Positions 1-8,509 of a stretch of 64,000 bases of DNA are shown here, in pieces. The DNA lies in assembly GCF_004124275.1 (NCBI RefSeq), contig NZ_CP027218.1, forward strand, positions 2,297,501 to 2,361,500, written 5' to 3'. Numbering within the stretch: position 1 is the stretch's first letter; every line of letters starts with the position of its first letter. The stretch is from Pseudomonas sp. DTU12.3 (GTDB taxonomy: Bacteria; Pseudomonadota; Gammaproteobacteria; Pseudomonadales; Pseudomonadaceae). The notes beneath the pieces were generated by a model, which was not told the DNA's origin, did not search any database, and worked only from the letters and a program-made list of their open reading frames with translations. The translations under genes were made by a program, and so were the position numbers.

Positions 1-737
1 AACCACGGATTTTCCGCCTGCCGGAAGCCGAGGCGATCATCAACCGCATGGGTTTCAACAACCTCGGGGTCGATAACTTGCTGGCCCGCGTGGCAGCGGC
101 TAAGTACAAAGGCGTGCTGGGCATCAACATCGGCAAGAACTTCGACACACCGGTTGAACGCGCGGTCGACGATTACCTGATCTGCCTGGACAAGGTTTAT
201 GCCCACGCCAGCTACGTGACGGTCAACGTCAGTTCGCCCAACACCCCGGGCCTGCGCAGCCTGCAGTTTGGCGATTCGCTCAAGCAGTTGTTGGCTGATC
301 TGGCCACGCGCCGCGCCGAACTGGCCTTGCGTCATGGCAAGCATGTACCGCTGGCAATCAAGATCGCGCCGGACATGACCGATGAAGAAACCGCGCAGGT
401 CGCGCAAGCGCTGATCGAAACCGGCATGGACGCGGTGATCGCGACCAACACCACCCTGAGCCGTGTCGGCGTTGAAGGCATGGAGCATGGCGACGAGGCG
501 GGCGGTTTGTCCGGCGCGCCGGTGCGTGAGAAGAGTACGAATACCGTGAAGGTGCTGGCGGGTGAGTTGGCTGGGCGTTTGCCGATCATTGCCGCTGGCG
601 GCATCACTGAAGGCAAGCATGCGGCCGAGAAGATCCTCGCGGGTGCGAGCCTGGTGCAGATCTACTCCGGCTTCATCTATAAAGGCCCTGCACTGATCCG
701 CGAGTCGGTAGACGCCATCGCCGCCCTACGCAAATAA
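1..737 (+). CDS. pyrD: Dihydroorotate dehydrogenase (quinone), 5' end outside the window
   Basis: Class 2 dihydroorotate dehydrogenase, the membrane-associated FMN enzyme that oxidises dihydroorotate to orotate with quinone in pyrimidine synthesis. The reading frame is open from base 3 with no start, so the gene begins before the window; about 244 C-terminal residues are present of the usual roughly 340. Visible family landmarks are GFNNLGVDN, the [12 protein letters not shown] segment, KIAPDM, ATNTT, the GGLSGAP turn and the C-terminal FMN phosphate-binding part ([23 protein letters not shown]). It ends with TAA and is followed by microsatellites and a REP pair. Confidence 0.95.
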   Translation, partial: PRIFRLPEAEAIINRMGFNNLGVDNLLARVAAAKYKGVLGINIGKNFDTPVERAVDDYLICLDKVYAHASYVTVNVSSPNTPGLRSLQFGDSLKQLLADLATRRAELALRHGKHVPLAIKIAPDMTDEETAQVAQALIETGMDAVIATNTTLSRVGVEGMEHGDEAGGLSGAPVREKSTNTVKVLAGELAGRLPIIAAGGITEGKHAAEKILAGASLVQIYSGFIYKGPALIRESVDAIAALRK

Positions 738-745
738 CCCAGGCT

Positions 746-775
746 GACCTGACCCGACCCGACCCGACCCGATCC
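746..775. repeat. Pentanucleotide microsatellite (GACCC-type)
   Basis: Six consecutive 5-bp units, GACCT then four GACCC then GATCC, start 9 bp after the pyrD stop. Non-coding. This is one of two simple repeats in this interval. Confidence 0.85.
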
Positions 776-787
776 AATCCGGTCAAT

Positions 788-924
788 GTAGGAGCTGCCG
801 AAGGCTGCGATCTTTTGATCCTGATCCTGATCCTGATCCTGATCCTGATCCTGATCCTGATCCTGATCCTGATCTTGATTTTAAAAAACAGGATCAAAAG
901 ATCGCAGCCTTCGGCAGCTCCTAC
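788..924. repeat. Paired REP palindrome with a hexanucleotide microsatellite in its loop
   Basis: The arm at 788-820 (GTAGGAGCTGCCGAAGGCTG onwards) returns inverted at 892-924. Between them, 817-870 is nine perfect GATCCT units followed by a degenerate GATCTT. The same REP family recurs after many genes in the window, but only here has the loop expanded. Confidence 0.9.
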
Positions 925-973
925 AGGGGTGGTTGCCAGCCAATCGAAGGTCGGACGTTGATTCGGCAGGCAT

Positions 974-998
974 AAAAAAGGGCTCCGCGAAGGAGCCC
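974..998 (-). terminator. Rho-independent terminator of rmf
   Basis: On the minus strand, GGGCTCC-TTCGC-GGAGCCC is followed by six T. It lies about 85 bp past the rmf stop. The rest of 925-1083 shows nothing recognisable. Confidence 0.8.
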
Positions 999-1083
999 CT
1001 GGGCCGCAGCCCGCCGTCCGGGAAGGACGTGCATGGTAAGTCGTTACAAATTCAGATTGTCGTGTCGGAATTAATGCCCTGTG

Positions 1084-1299
1084 TCAGCCGACGGCGTGAA
1101 GTTCGTTGAGTCTGTGGATTCCCGCAGTGCCGGTCATACCGTCCCAGTTGTCGCCGCGTCCTTCTCGCCAGCCGTTAATCCAGGCTTGACGTACCGACGG
1201 TAGAGTAAATGGGCAAAGCTCACGGGATTTGCCACCAACGCCATATTGATATCCGCGCAAAAATGCTCTTTCCAACGGATCACGCTTAAGTCTTCTCAT
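1084..1299 (-). CDS. rmf: Ribosome modulation factor
   Basis: A 71-residue basic protein that dimerises 70S ribosomes into inactive 100S particles in stationary phase. It starts MRRLKRDPLERAFLRGYQYG and has the RMF landmarks GxxGKSRELCPF and RQAWINGWREGR; length is usual for Pseudomonas RMF, with a short extra C-terminal tail. It sits between pyrD and rlmKL, transcribed opposite to both. Four hairpins lie in its 5' leader, and a strong terminator follows it. Confidence 0.95.
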   Translation of the reverse strand: MRRLKRDPLERAFLRGYQYGVGGKSRELCPFTLPSVRQAWINGWREGRGDNWDGMTGTAGIHRLNELHAVG

Positions 1300-1334
1300 A
1301 GGGTGTTTCCCTCACTTGTTGACTGTTTGTATCG

Positions 1335-1432
1335 CGTTGACCTCAATCGAGGTCTGGCAGAAAAAACCTGCCGTGGTGCGGCTCGCTGCCGGCGTGGCGA
1401 GCCAAGGTGTTGACGCCGTTGCGACGTCAACC
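1335..1432 (-). promoter_or_regulatory. Structured 5' leader of rmf (candidate 'rmf motif')
   Basis: Four hairpins follow each other in the leader. Plus-strand coordinates: GACCTC/GAGGTC (1339-1344/1349-1354), GGCAG/CTGCC (1356-1360/1368-1372), GGCTCG/CGAGCC (1380-1385/1398-1403) and TTGACG/CGTCAA (1410-1415/1425-1430). A conserved RNA called the rmf motif has been described upstream of rmf in Pseudomonas. Position and form fit, but I could not align to the published model. Confidence 0.6.
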
Positions 1433-1630
1433 TGTGATCAGTTCTAACCAATGAGTCACACCGATGGAATGACCGTTTTGTCATAAGGACGTAACGAAAA
1501 GGGTGCTATAGCGATAAGTAACCGCGTATTTATTGAACGTTTATTGAGCAAACCCCGGTATGATCGGCCCCGCGCTGGATTATGGGCTTAATTCTTTAGT
1601 GAGAATGACCCACGTTTGCGCTGGGGTACT

Positions 1631-1769
1631 AAGCGACGAAGGGTCGCTTTAAGACTTTTTGTTTCATCGACTTTTTTATCTGTCCCGGCATCTAAGCTCT
1701 TTTAACCCGAGCAGCGGGGATGGAACGGCACACTTTCGTGCCACGCGGGCGCTCTTTTAGAAAAGCGCC
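1631..1769 (+). promoter_or_regulatory. Hairpin-rich leader upstream of rlmKL
   Basis: Three hairpins precede rlmKL. AAGCGAC/GTCGCTT (1631-1637/1643-1649) has a T-rich stretch after it and looks like a terminator or attenuator. GGCAC/GTGCC lies at 1727-1731/1738-1742, and GGCGCT/AGCGCC at 1748-1753/1764-1769. No gene is seen in the rest of 1433-1830. Confidence 0.4.
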
Positions 1770-1830
1770 TGATTGAAAACCGGATCGGCAATGCGTTGCC
1801 GATTCACTAGCCAAAGGCTCTGGAAATACC

Positions 1831-4101
1831 ATGTCCGACCGTTTCGAACTCTTCCTCACTTGCCCTAAAGGCCTTGAAGGCCTGCTCATCGAGGAAGCCG
1901 TCGGGCTTGGCCTTGAAGAAGCGCGTGAGCACACTTCCGCCGTGCGTGGCATGGCGACCATGGAAACCGCTTATCGCCTGTGCCTCTGGTCGCGTCTGGC
2001 CAACCGTGTGCTGCTGGTGCTCAAGCGTTTTCCGATGAAAGACGCTGAAGACCTCTACCATGGTGTCCTCGACATCGAATGGCAGGATCACATGCTCAAC
2101 GACGGCACCCTCGCCGTTGAATTCAGCGGCCACGGCTCGGGCATCGACAACACTCACTTCGGCGCTTTGAAAGTCAAAGACGCCATCGTCGACAAATTGC
2201 GCACTCCTCAGGGCGACCGTCCGTCGATTGACAAGCTCAACCCTGACCTGCGCATCCACCTGCGTCTGGATCGCGGCGAAGCGATCCTCTCCCTCGACCT
2301 TTCCGGGCACAGCCTGCACCAGCGCGGCTATCGTTTGCAGCAGGGCGCGGCACCGCTGAAGGAAAACCTCGCGGCGGCGATCCTGATCCGTTCCGGCTGG
2401 CCGCGCATCGCTGCCGAAGGCGGCGCGCTGGCTGACCCGATGTGCGGTGTGGGTACGTTCCTCGTCGAAGCGGCAATGATCGCCGCCGATATGGCGCCGA
2501 ACCTGCGTCGCGAACAGTGGGGCTTCACTGCGTGGCTCGGTCACGTCCCGGCGCTGTGGAAAAAACTTCACGAAGAAGCCGTTGAACGCGCCGCTGCCGG
2601 TCTGGCCAAACCACCGCTGTGGATTCGTGGCTACGAAGCTGACCCACGCCTGATTCAGCCGGGCCGCAACAACGTTGAGCGCGCCGGCCTGAGCGAGTGG
2701 ATCAAGATCTACCAGGGCGAAGTCGCGACCTTCGAGCCGCGTCCGGATCAGAACCAGAAAGGCCTGGTGATCTGCAACCCGCCGTACGGCGAGCGTCTCG
2801 GCGACGAAGCCAGTCTGCTGTATCTCTACCAGAACCTTGGCGAGCGTCTGCGTCAGGCCTGCCTGAACTGGGAAGCGGCGGTGTTCACCGGCGCGCCGGA
2901 CCTGGGCAAGCGCATGGGCATTCGCAGCCACAAACAGTATTCGTTCTGGAACGGCGCGTTGCCGTGCAAGCTGCTGTTGATCAAAGTGCTGCCGGATCAG
3001 TTCGTCACTGGTGAGCGCCGTACCCCGGAACAGCGTCAGGCCGAGCGCGAGCAAGCAGCCTACGACCTGACCCCGGACGAACCGCAAGAGCGCAAGTTCA
3101 ACAAGAACGGTAACCCGATCAAACCGACGCCAGCCCCGGCACCGGTGATCGAGCAACCGCGCTTGAGCGAAGGCGGGCAGATGTTTGCCAACCGTCTGCA
3201 AAAGAACCTCAAGGCGATGGGCAAGTGGGTCAAGCGCGAAGGCATCGATTGCTACCGCGTCTACGATGCCGACATGCCTGAGTACGCGATGGCAATCGAT
3301 CTGTACCACGATTGGGTGCACGTTCAGGAATACGCCGCGCCGAAGTCGATCGACCCGGAAAAAGCTTCGGCTCGCATGTTCGATGCGCTGGCGGCGATTC
3401 CGCAGGCACTCAACGTCGACAAGAGCCGCGTCGTAGTCAAGCGCCGCGAGCGCCAGAGCGGCACCAAGCAGTACGAGCGTCAGGCTGCGCAGGGCAAGTT
3501 CAATGAAGTCAGCGAGGGCGGCGTGAAGTTGCTGGTCAACCTCACCGACTACCTTGATACCGGCCTGTTCCTCGATCACCGGCCAATGCGCATGCGCATC
3601 CAGAAAGAAGCGGCCGGCAAGCGCTTCCTCAATCTGTATTGCTACACCGCGACCGCCAGCGTGCACGCAGCCAAGGGCGGCGCGCGCAGCACCACCAGCG
3701 TCGACCTGTCGAAAACCTACCTCGACTGGGCGCGCCGCAACCTGTCGCTGAACGGCTTCTCGGACAAGAACCGTCTGGAGCAGGGCGATGTGATGGCGTG
3801 GCTGGAAAGCAGCCGTGACGAGTACGACCTGATCTTCATCGATCCGCCGACCTTCTCCAACTCCAAGCGCATGGAAGGCATCTTCGACGTGCAGCGTGAT
3901 CAGGTGCAGTTGATCGACCTGGCCATGGCGCGTTTGGCACCGGGCGGCGTGCTGTATTTCTCCAACAACTTCCGCAAGTTTCAGTTGGAGGAGAATCTCG
4001 CCGAGCGTTATGCGGTCGAGGAAATCAGCGCACAGACCATCGATCCGGATTTCGCCCGCAACACCAAGATCCATCGCGCCTGGAAAATCACGGCTCGTTG
4101 A
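1831..4101 (+). CDS. rlmL: Bifunctional 23S rRNA methyltransferase RlmKL (m2G2445 and m7G2069)
   Basis: A 756-residue fusion of two SAM-dependent methyltransferases acting on domain V of 23S rRNA. The N-terminal part has a ferredoxin-like/THUMP region (about 1-160), then the RlmL domain with the N6/N2-type motif NPPYGERLG at about 316. After a charged linker (about 395-440) comes the RlmK domain, with a nucleotide-binding region near FLNLYCYTATASVHAAKGGA and the DPPTFSNSKRM motif at about 671. Length equals the fused form usual in gammaproteobacteria. The start follows GGAAATACC. A hairpin just after the stop (4114-4154) may end transcription. Confidence 0.95.
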   Translation: MSDRFELFLTCPKGLEGLLIEEAVGLGLEEAREHTSAVRGMATMETAYRLCLWSRLANRVLLVLKRFPMKDAEDLYHGVLDIEWQDHMLNDGTLAVEFSGHGSGIDNTHFGALKVKDAIVDKLRTPQGDRPSIDKLNPDLRIHLRLDRGEAILSLDLSGHSLHQRGYRLQQGAAPLKENLAAAILIRSGWPRIAAEGGALADPMCGVGTFLVEAAMIAADMAPNLRREQWGFTAWLGHVPALWKKLHEEAVERAAAGLAKPPLWIRGYEADPRLIQPGRNNVERAGLSEWIKIYQGEVATFEPRPDQNQKGLVICNPPYGERLGDEASLLYLYQNLGERLRQACLNWEAAVFTGAPDLGKRMGIRSHKQYSFWNGALPCKLLLIKVLPDQFVTGERRTPEQRQAEREQAAYDLTPDEPQERKFNKNGNPIKPTPAPAPVIEQPRLSEGGQMFANRLQKNLKAMGKWVKREGIDCYRVYDADMPEYAMAIDLYHDWVHVQEYAAPKSIDPEKASARMFDALAAIPQALNVDKSRVVVKRRERQSGTKQYERQAAQGKFNEVSEGGVKLLVNLTDYLDTGLFLDHRPMRMRIQKEAAGKRFLNLYCYTATASVHAAKGGARSTTSVDLSKTYLDWARRNLSLNGFSDKNRLEQGDVMAWLESSRDEYDLIFIDPPTFSNSKRMEGIFDVQRDQVQLIDLAMARLAPGGVLYFSNNFRKFQLEENLAERYAVEEISAQTIDPDFARNTKIHRAWKITAR

Positions 4102-4113
4102 CGCTTGACACTA

Positions 4114-4154
4114 TTGGATCCACAGAGCCTTGATTCTTAAAGGCTCTTGGATCC
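4114..4154 (+). terminator. Hairpin after rlmKL
   Basis: Nested inverted repeat: GGATCC (4116-4121) and AGAGCCTT return as AAGGCTCT and GGATCC (4149-4154). There is no T tract, so it may be a Rho-dependent end or a 3' stabiliser. Confidence 0.45.
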
Positions 4155-4163
4155 GATCAGTGC

Positions 4164-4238
4164 TAGCCAAATTAATGGCTAATAGCTATAACTCACTCAT
4201 GGCCAATGGGGCTTCCCCCGGAACACTGGCGTAGTGAG
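4164..4238 (+). promoter_or_regulatory. Structured leader directly before the diguanylate cyclase
   Basis: A TAGCCA/TGGCTA hairpin (about 4164-4181) is followed by a nested structure. The outer stem is CTCACT/AGTGAG (4192-4197/4233-4238), the middle GCCA/TGGC (4202-4205/4227-4230) and the inner GGGG/CCCC (4208-4211/4216-4219). The start codon is 8 bp after the outer stem. A 'Pseudomon-GGDEF' RNA motif is described upstream of GGDEF genes; this could be one, unverified. Confidence 0.4.
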
Positions 4239-4246
4239 CTGCCCTT

Positions 4247-6628
4247 ATGTCGTTGCACCCCGTGCGCCCAAAGATCCTGGGTTTCATCAGCGAAGAAGTC
4301 TCGGCCTGGCTGGTCGCGCTGCTGGTATTGCTCGCCGGCGGGATTCTCACGGGGCTGCTCGCCTGGGGCACGCTCAATCAGTTTCAGCAACAATTGCGGC
4401 AGCGTTTCCAGCTGCTGGCCAACGAGCGTTACAGCCGCATCGAAGAACGTTTTCAGGATCAAGAGCAGCGACTCGACGGCCTGCGCCGCTTCTTCGCCAA
4501 CTCCGAATCGGTGTCCCGCGCCGAATTCGACGGCTATACCCAACCTTTATTACTGCGTACCCAGGCCTATTCGTTTGCGCTACGGGTCAGTGCTGCCGAG
4601 CGCCCGGCGTTTGAGCGGCGCGTACGCGATGAAGGCCTGAGCACCTTCACCATCCGCGAACTGAATGCCCAGGGTGAACTGCAACTGGCGGCGTTGCGTG
4701 ATGAATATGTGCCGGTGTTGTACAGCCAGACCCAAAGCCGCCTCGGCTCGCCGCTGGGATATGACTTGCTGGCGCAGCCGTTGCGCCGTGACACCCTACA
4801 ACGCGCCGACAAGCTCGGCGGTCTGGCGGTGTCGCAACCGATGCATCTGGTCAGTATCGAGCCGTCTTACGCGCGGGGTGTGCTGTTGGTAGCGCCGGTC
4901 ACTCGCGAGGCTCAGCAGCGCGCGTTCGGCTACGTGATGGCGGTGATCAGTATGCGTCAGCTGTTGGCCGACGGCTTGCCGGATGCCTTCCATGATTACC
5001 TGTCGGTGCGCATTCTCGACCTGTCGACCAATGATCAGCACGAGGTGTTGTTCGAATCGACCAATGAACCGGCGCCGAGCGATCTGTCCGCCACGCGGTT
5101 GCTGCGCATGGCCGATCACGACTATCAGGTCGATATCCTGCCGAGCGATGCGTTCATTCAGGCCAACCATTCGTCGGTCGGCAGCGTGATCATTCTCGGT
5201 GGTTTGCTCAGCTTGCTGCTCAGCGCGCTGCTGTATGTGCTGGTCAGTCAGCGTCAGCGCGCCTTGCACCTGGTCGAACAGCGCACGCAGGAATTGCACG
5301 AGCGGGAACAAGAGCTGCGCGGCACCCACGGGCAACTGCGCGGCGTGCTGAATGCGGCGACGCAGGTGGCAATCATCGCCACCGATCTGCGCGGGGTGAT
5401 CAACACTTTCAACCCCGGCGCCGAGCAGATGCTCGGCTACCGCAGCGTCGATGTGGTCGGGCACATGACCCTGGAAAACCTGCACCTGCCGCGCGAGTTG
5501 ACGGCGCGTGCTGCCGAGTTGAGTGCGCGTTACGGCAAAAGTATTCCGACCTGCCACGCGATGCTGGTCGAGGGCGGTGAAGTCGGCGGTCACGAGGCGC
5601 GTGAATGGACGCTGGTGCGCAGCGATGGCAGCCATCTGCCGGTGAACATGCTGGCCACGCCGGTGCTGGATGAACAAGGTTTGTGGGTCGGTCATCTGGC
5701 GATCTGCATCGATATCACTGAGCGCAAGCGCGTGCACGAAGTGCTGGCGGCGCGCGATGTGCTGCTGAAGAAACTCAGCGCACACGTTCCCGGCGGCATC
5801 TACCAGTTCAAGATGGAATTCGACGGGCGTTTCAGCGTGATCTACGCCAGTGATGGCATCCGCGAGATCTACGAACTGGAGCCGGACGTGTTGCTGTTCA
5901 ACGCCGAGGCGATCTTCACCCGCATCCATCCGCAGGACACCACGCGCGTACGCTCGTCGATTCGCGCGTCGGCAGACAATCTCAGCCCGTGGCGCGAGGA
6001 ATACCGTGTGCAATTGCCCGCGCGCGGCCTGCGCTGGGTGCGTGGCGAGGCGACGCCGGAAGAGCTGCCGGGTGGCGGCGTGTTGTGGCACGGTTATATC
6101 TCGGACATTTCCGATCTGAAACGCGTGGAAGAAGAACTGCGCGCACTGTCGGTAACCGACTCGTTGACCGGGATTCACAACCGGCGCTATTTCCAGGAAC
6201 GCCTGACCACCGAAATGGCCCGGGTCGAGCGCGGCGGTGGCGAGCTGTCGGTGATCATGCTCGACATCGACCACTTCAAGCGCATCAACGACCAGTACGG
6301 ACATGCCGTCGGCGATCGGGTGCTGCAAGCGGTGTGCGAGCGCATCGGTCATCGCCTGCGGCGTACCGATGTGTTCTGCCGGTTGGGCGGCGAGGAGTTC
6401 ATGGTGCTCTGCCCGGACATCGACGGTGAGCATGCGCACACGCTGGCGGTTGAGTTGTGGCAAGGCTTGCGCAGTGCGCCGGTGGATGTGGTCGGCGTGA
6501 TCACGGCGAGTTTCGGCATCGCCAGCTGGCGGCCGGGGGAGGGTGCGGATGCGCTGCTGTTGCGCGCGGATTCGGGCGTGTATATGGCAAAGCAGCGCGG
6601 CCGCGATCGGGTCGAACAGATGAGTTAG
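4247..6628 (+). CDS. Membrane diguanylate cyclase with CHASE, two PAS and GGDEF domains
   Basis: A 793-residue inner-membrane sensor predicted to make cyclic di-GMP. A first membrane segment (about 18-42) precedes a periplasmic CHASE-type domain (about 60-290), then a second segment (about 308-333), a short coiled coil, two PAS domains (about 365-490 and 510-625) and a GGDEF domain. The active-site motif is an intact GGEEF at 714-718. The inhibitory I-site RxxD (RRTD, 705-708) is present five residues before it, so product inhibition is expected. No EAL domain follows. The gene stands alone between rlmKL and a REP cluster, and a folded leader lies directly upstream. Confidence 0.9.
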   Translation: MSLHPVRPKILGFISEEVSAWLVALLVLLAGGILTGLLAWGTLNQFQQQLRQRFQLLANERYSRIEERFQDQEQRLDGLRRFFANSESVSRAEFDGYTQPLLLRTQAYSFALRVSAAERPAFERRVRDEGLSTFTIRELNAQGELQLAALRDEYVPVLYSQTQSRLGSPLGYDLLAQPLRRDTLQRADKLGGLAVSQPMHLVSIEPSYARGVLLVAPVTREAQQRAFGYVMAVISMRQLLADGLPDAFHDYLSVRILDLSTNDQHEVLFESTNEPAPSDLSATRLLRMADHDYQVDILPSDAFIQANHSSVGSVIILGGLLSLLLSALLYVLVSQRQRALHLVEQRTQELHEREQELRGTHGQLRGVLNAATQVAIIATDLRGVINTFNPGAEQMLGYRSVDVVGHMTLENLHLPRELTARAAELSARYGKSIPTCHAMLVEGGEVGGHEAREWTLVRSDGSHLPVNMLATPVLDEQGLWVGHLAICIDITERKRVHEVLAARDVLLKKLSAHVPGGIYQFKMEFDGRFSVIYASDGIREIYELEPDVLLFNAEAIFTRIHPQDTTRVRSSIRASADNLSPWREEYRVQLPARGLRWVRGEATPEELPGGGVLWHGYISDISDLKRVEEELRALSVTDSLTGIHNRRYFQERLTTEMARVERGGGELSVIMLDIDHFKRINDQYGHAVGDRVLQAVCERIGHRLRRTDVFCRLGGEEFMVLCPDIDGEHAHTLAVELWQGLRSAPVDVVGVITASFGIASWRPGEGADALLLRADSGVYMAKQRGRDRVEQMS

Positions 6629-6646
6629 ACCCTGCCACCAAATCAA

Positions 6647-6736
6647 TGTGGGAGCGAGCCTGCTCGCGAAGGCGGTGTATCAGTCAGCACATTTATTGAC
6701 TGACCTGACGCCTTCGCGAGCAGGCTCGCTCCCACA
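6647..6736. repeat. Paired REP palindrome (TGTGGGAGCGAGCCTGCTCG family)
   Basis: The arm at 6647-6673 returns inverted at about 6709-6736. It lies between convergent genes (diguanylate cyclase and dacB). Confidence 0.85.
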
Positions 6737-6739
6737 GAA

Positions 6740-6811
6740 GATCAAAGGATCGCAGCCTTCGGCAGCTCCTACTGGGTTATGTGTAGGAGCTGCCGAAGGC
6801 TGCGATCTTTT
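6740..6811. repeat. Paired REP palindrome (GTAGGAGCTGCCGAAGGCTG family)
   Basis: Inverted arms of about 30 bp flank a short loop. It directly follows the other REP pair and ends a few bases before the dacB stop. Confidence 0.85.
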
Positions 6812-6815
6812 GCTG

Positions 6816-8276
6816 TTAAAGGACCGAAGCGGTCTGCGGCAATCTCGGCTGCTTATAGAGGTCCAGCAGCACCTGATCCAGCACCGACGATGCCCCAAAC
6901 GGCGCCTTGTCGTTCAGAATCGCTACCACCGCCCAGGTATTGCCATTCACATCACGGCTGAAGCCGGCAATCGCCCGCACAGTGTTGAGGGTGCCGGTCT
7001 TGACGTGAGCTTCGCCGCGCATGGCAGTCGTCTTCAGGCGTTTACGCATGGTCCCGTCGGTGCCGGCGATCGGCAGCGAGCTGATGTATTCGGCGGCATA
7101 GGGGCTGTGCCACGCGGCTTGCAGCATGGCCGCCATCTCACGGGCGCTGACGCGTTCAGCGCGGGACAAACCGGAGCCGTTCTCCATTACCAGGTGCGGC
7201 GCGGTGATGCCTTTCTTCGCCAGCCATTGCCGAACCACACGTTGCCCGGCCTTGGCGTCGTCACCGTCGGCGTCGTTGCGGAATTTCTGCCCAAGGCTCA
7301 GGAACAGCTGCTGGGCCATGGTGTTGTTACTGTATTTGTTGATGTCGCGGATGATTTCCGCCAGGTCCGGCGAGTAGGCGCGCGCGAGCAGTTTGGCGTT
7401 GCCCGGGGTCGCTGCCAGACGATCCTTGCCCTGGATGCTGCCACCCAGTTCTTTCCAGATCGCGCGCACGGCGCCGGCGGTGTAGGTCGCGTGGTCAAGC
7501 AGCGACAGGTAAGTCTGCGAGCTGCAGCCCTCACCCAACTGGCCGGCAACGGTCACGGTGACGCTGCCGTCCGCTTGCGGCACCGGGTTGTAGCGCACGC
7601 CGCCGGTGCACTGCTTGGAGTTCAGTGCCTTGACGGTGTTCTCGATGCGTACGGTGGCAATCGGCGGTTCCACCGAGATCAGCACCCGGCCATTGTCGTT
7701 GCGGGCAACAAAGCGCAGGGCCTTGAGGTTGACCAGCAGCGAGTCGGGTTTGACCAGAAACGGCTTGTTCTCGTCGTTGCCGTCATCGTTGAATTCCGGC
7801 AACACCGGTTGCACGAAGAAATTGCGGTCGAGGATCAGGTCACCGGTGACCTGAGTCACGCCGTTGGCGCGCAGGTCGCGCATCAGTAGCCAGAGTTTTT
7901 CCATGTTCAGCTTAGGATCGCCGCCACCCTTGAGGTAGAGGTTGCCGTTGAGGATGCCGCCGTTGAGATCACCGTCGGTGTAGAACTCGGTCTTCCACTG
8001 ATGGTTGGGGCCGAGCATTTCCAGCGCCGCGTAGGTGGTAACCAGTTTCATCGTCGAGGCCGGGTTGACCGACACGTCGGCGTTGAACACGGTCGGCGTG
8101 CCCGGGCCGTCGAGCGGCACCATTACCAGCGACAGGGCGGTGGGCTGCAACTTGCTCGCCTTGAGGGCCTTTTCGACGTTGGGGGTCAGGGAAGTATTGA
8201 TGGTGGCAGCAGAAACAGGCAGGGCCAGAGGCAGAAGTAGGCCGGCGAGAAACAGTGGACGCAACGATTTGATCAT
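6816..8276 (-). CDS. dacB: D-alanyl-D-alanine carboxypeptidase/endopeptidase (PBP4)
   Basis: A 486-residue periplasmic class C penicillin-binding protein of the S13 family, which trims and cleaves peptidoglycan cross-links. A signal peptide is clear (basic start, hydrophobic stretch, cleavage near VSA at about 23). The catalytic SxxK motif is S74-T-M-K77, the SxN motif lies in KYSNNTMAQQ and the KTG motif in HVKTGTLN. The long insertion between SxxK and SxN is typical of PBP4. It is monocistronic, ending at REP elements and convergent with the diguanylate cyclase. Confidence 0.93.
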   Translation of the reverse strand: MIKSLRPLFLAGLLLPLALPVSAATINTSLTPNVEKALKASKLQPTALSLVMVPLDGPGTPTVFNADVSVNPASTMKLVTTYAALEMLGPNHQWKTEFYTDGDLNGGILNGNLYLKGGGDPKLNMEKLWLLMRDLRANGVTQVTGDLILDRNFFVQPVLPEFNDDGNDENKPFLVKPDSLLVNLKALRFVARNDNGRVLISVEPPIATVRIENTVKALNSKQCTGGVRYNPVPQADGSVTVTVAGQLGEGCSSQTYLSLLDHATYTAGAVRAIWKELGGSIQGKDRLAATPGNAKLLARAYSPDLAEIIRDINKYSNNTMAQQLFLSLGQKFRNDADGDDAKAGQRVVRQWLAKKGITAPHLVMENGSGLSRAERVSAREMAAMLQAAWHSPYAAEYISSLPIAGTDGTMRKRLKTTAMRGEAHVKTGTLNTVRAIAGFSRDVNGNTWAVVAILNDKAPFGASSVLDQVLLDLYKQPRLPQTASVL

Positions 8277-8509
8277 ATGAAATAAAACCCTACAGCCGAG
8301 GGGAAAAAAACGAGGACATGGATGAAAAGGTCCTCAGTGGTCACGAAAGTGTCGGCATTATGCCCCAAGGTGTAACCGATTGTGCCGTCCTCGGGGTGGC
8401 GATTCGCTGATTTTTTTACAGGCGGTCAGCCGCTGTGTCTACAGAGGCGGGCAATCGACGGCTTAAACTGGTAAAGTGCCCGCCGTATTTACTTAAGAGG
8501 ATTGTTCCA

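Noticed and set aside
673-897. A frame encoding a long Arg-Ile repeat after pyrD
   Set aside because: It is only the translation of the GATCCT microsatellite.
738-924. Possible CRISPR array in the microsatellite or REP regions
   Set aside because: Units are contiguous with no spacers, and REP units are paired palindromes scattered through the window; no cas genes.
1296-1484. A 62-codon minus-strand frame upstream of rmf
   Set aside because: Overlaps the rmf leader hairpins, lacks a ribosome site and resembles no protein.
1807-4074. A 755-codon open frame on the minus strand across rlmKL
   Set aside because: It mirrors rlmKL and follows from GC-rich third positions; no family features, and the plus-strand protein is certain.
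4796-6646. A 616-codon minus-strand frame across the diguanylate cyclase
   Set aside because: Antisense shadow of a clear gene, rich in His, Gln and Arg as such shadows are.
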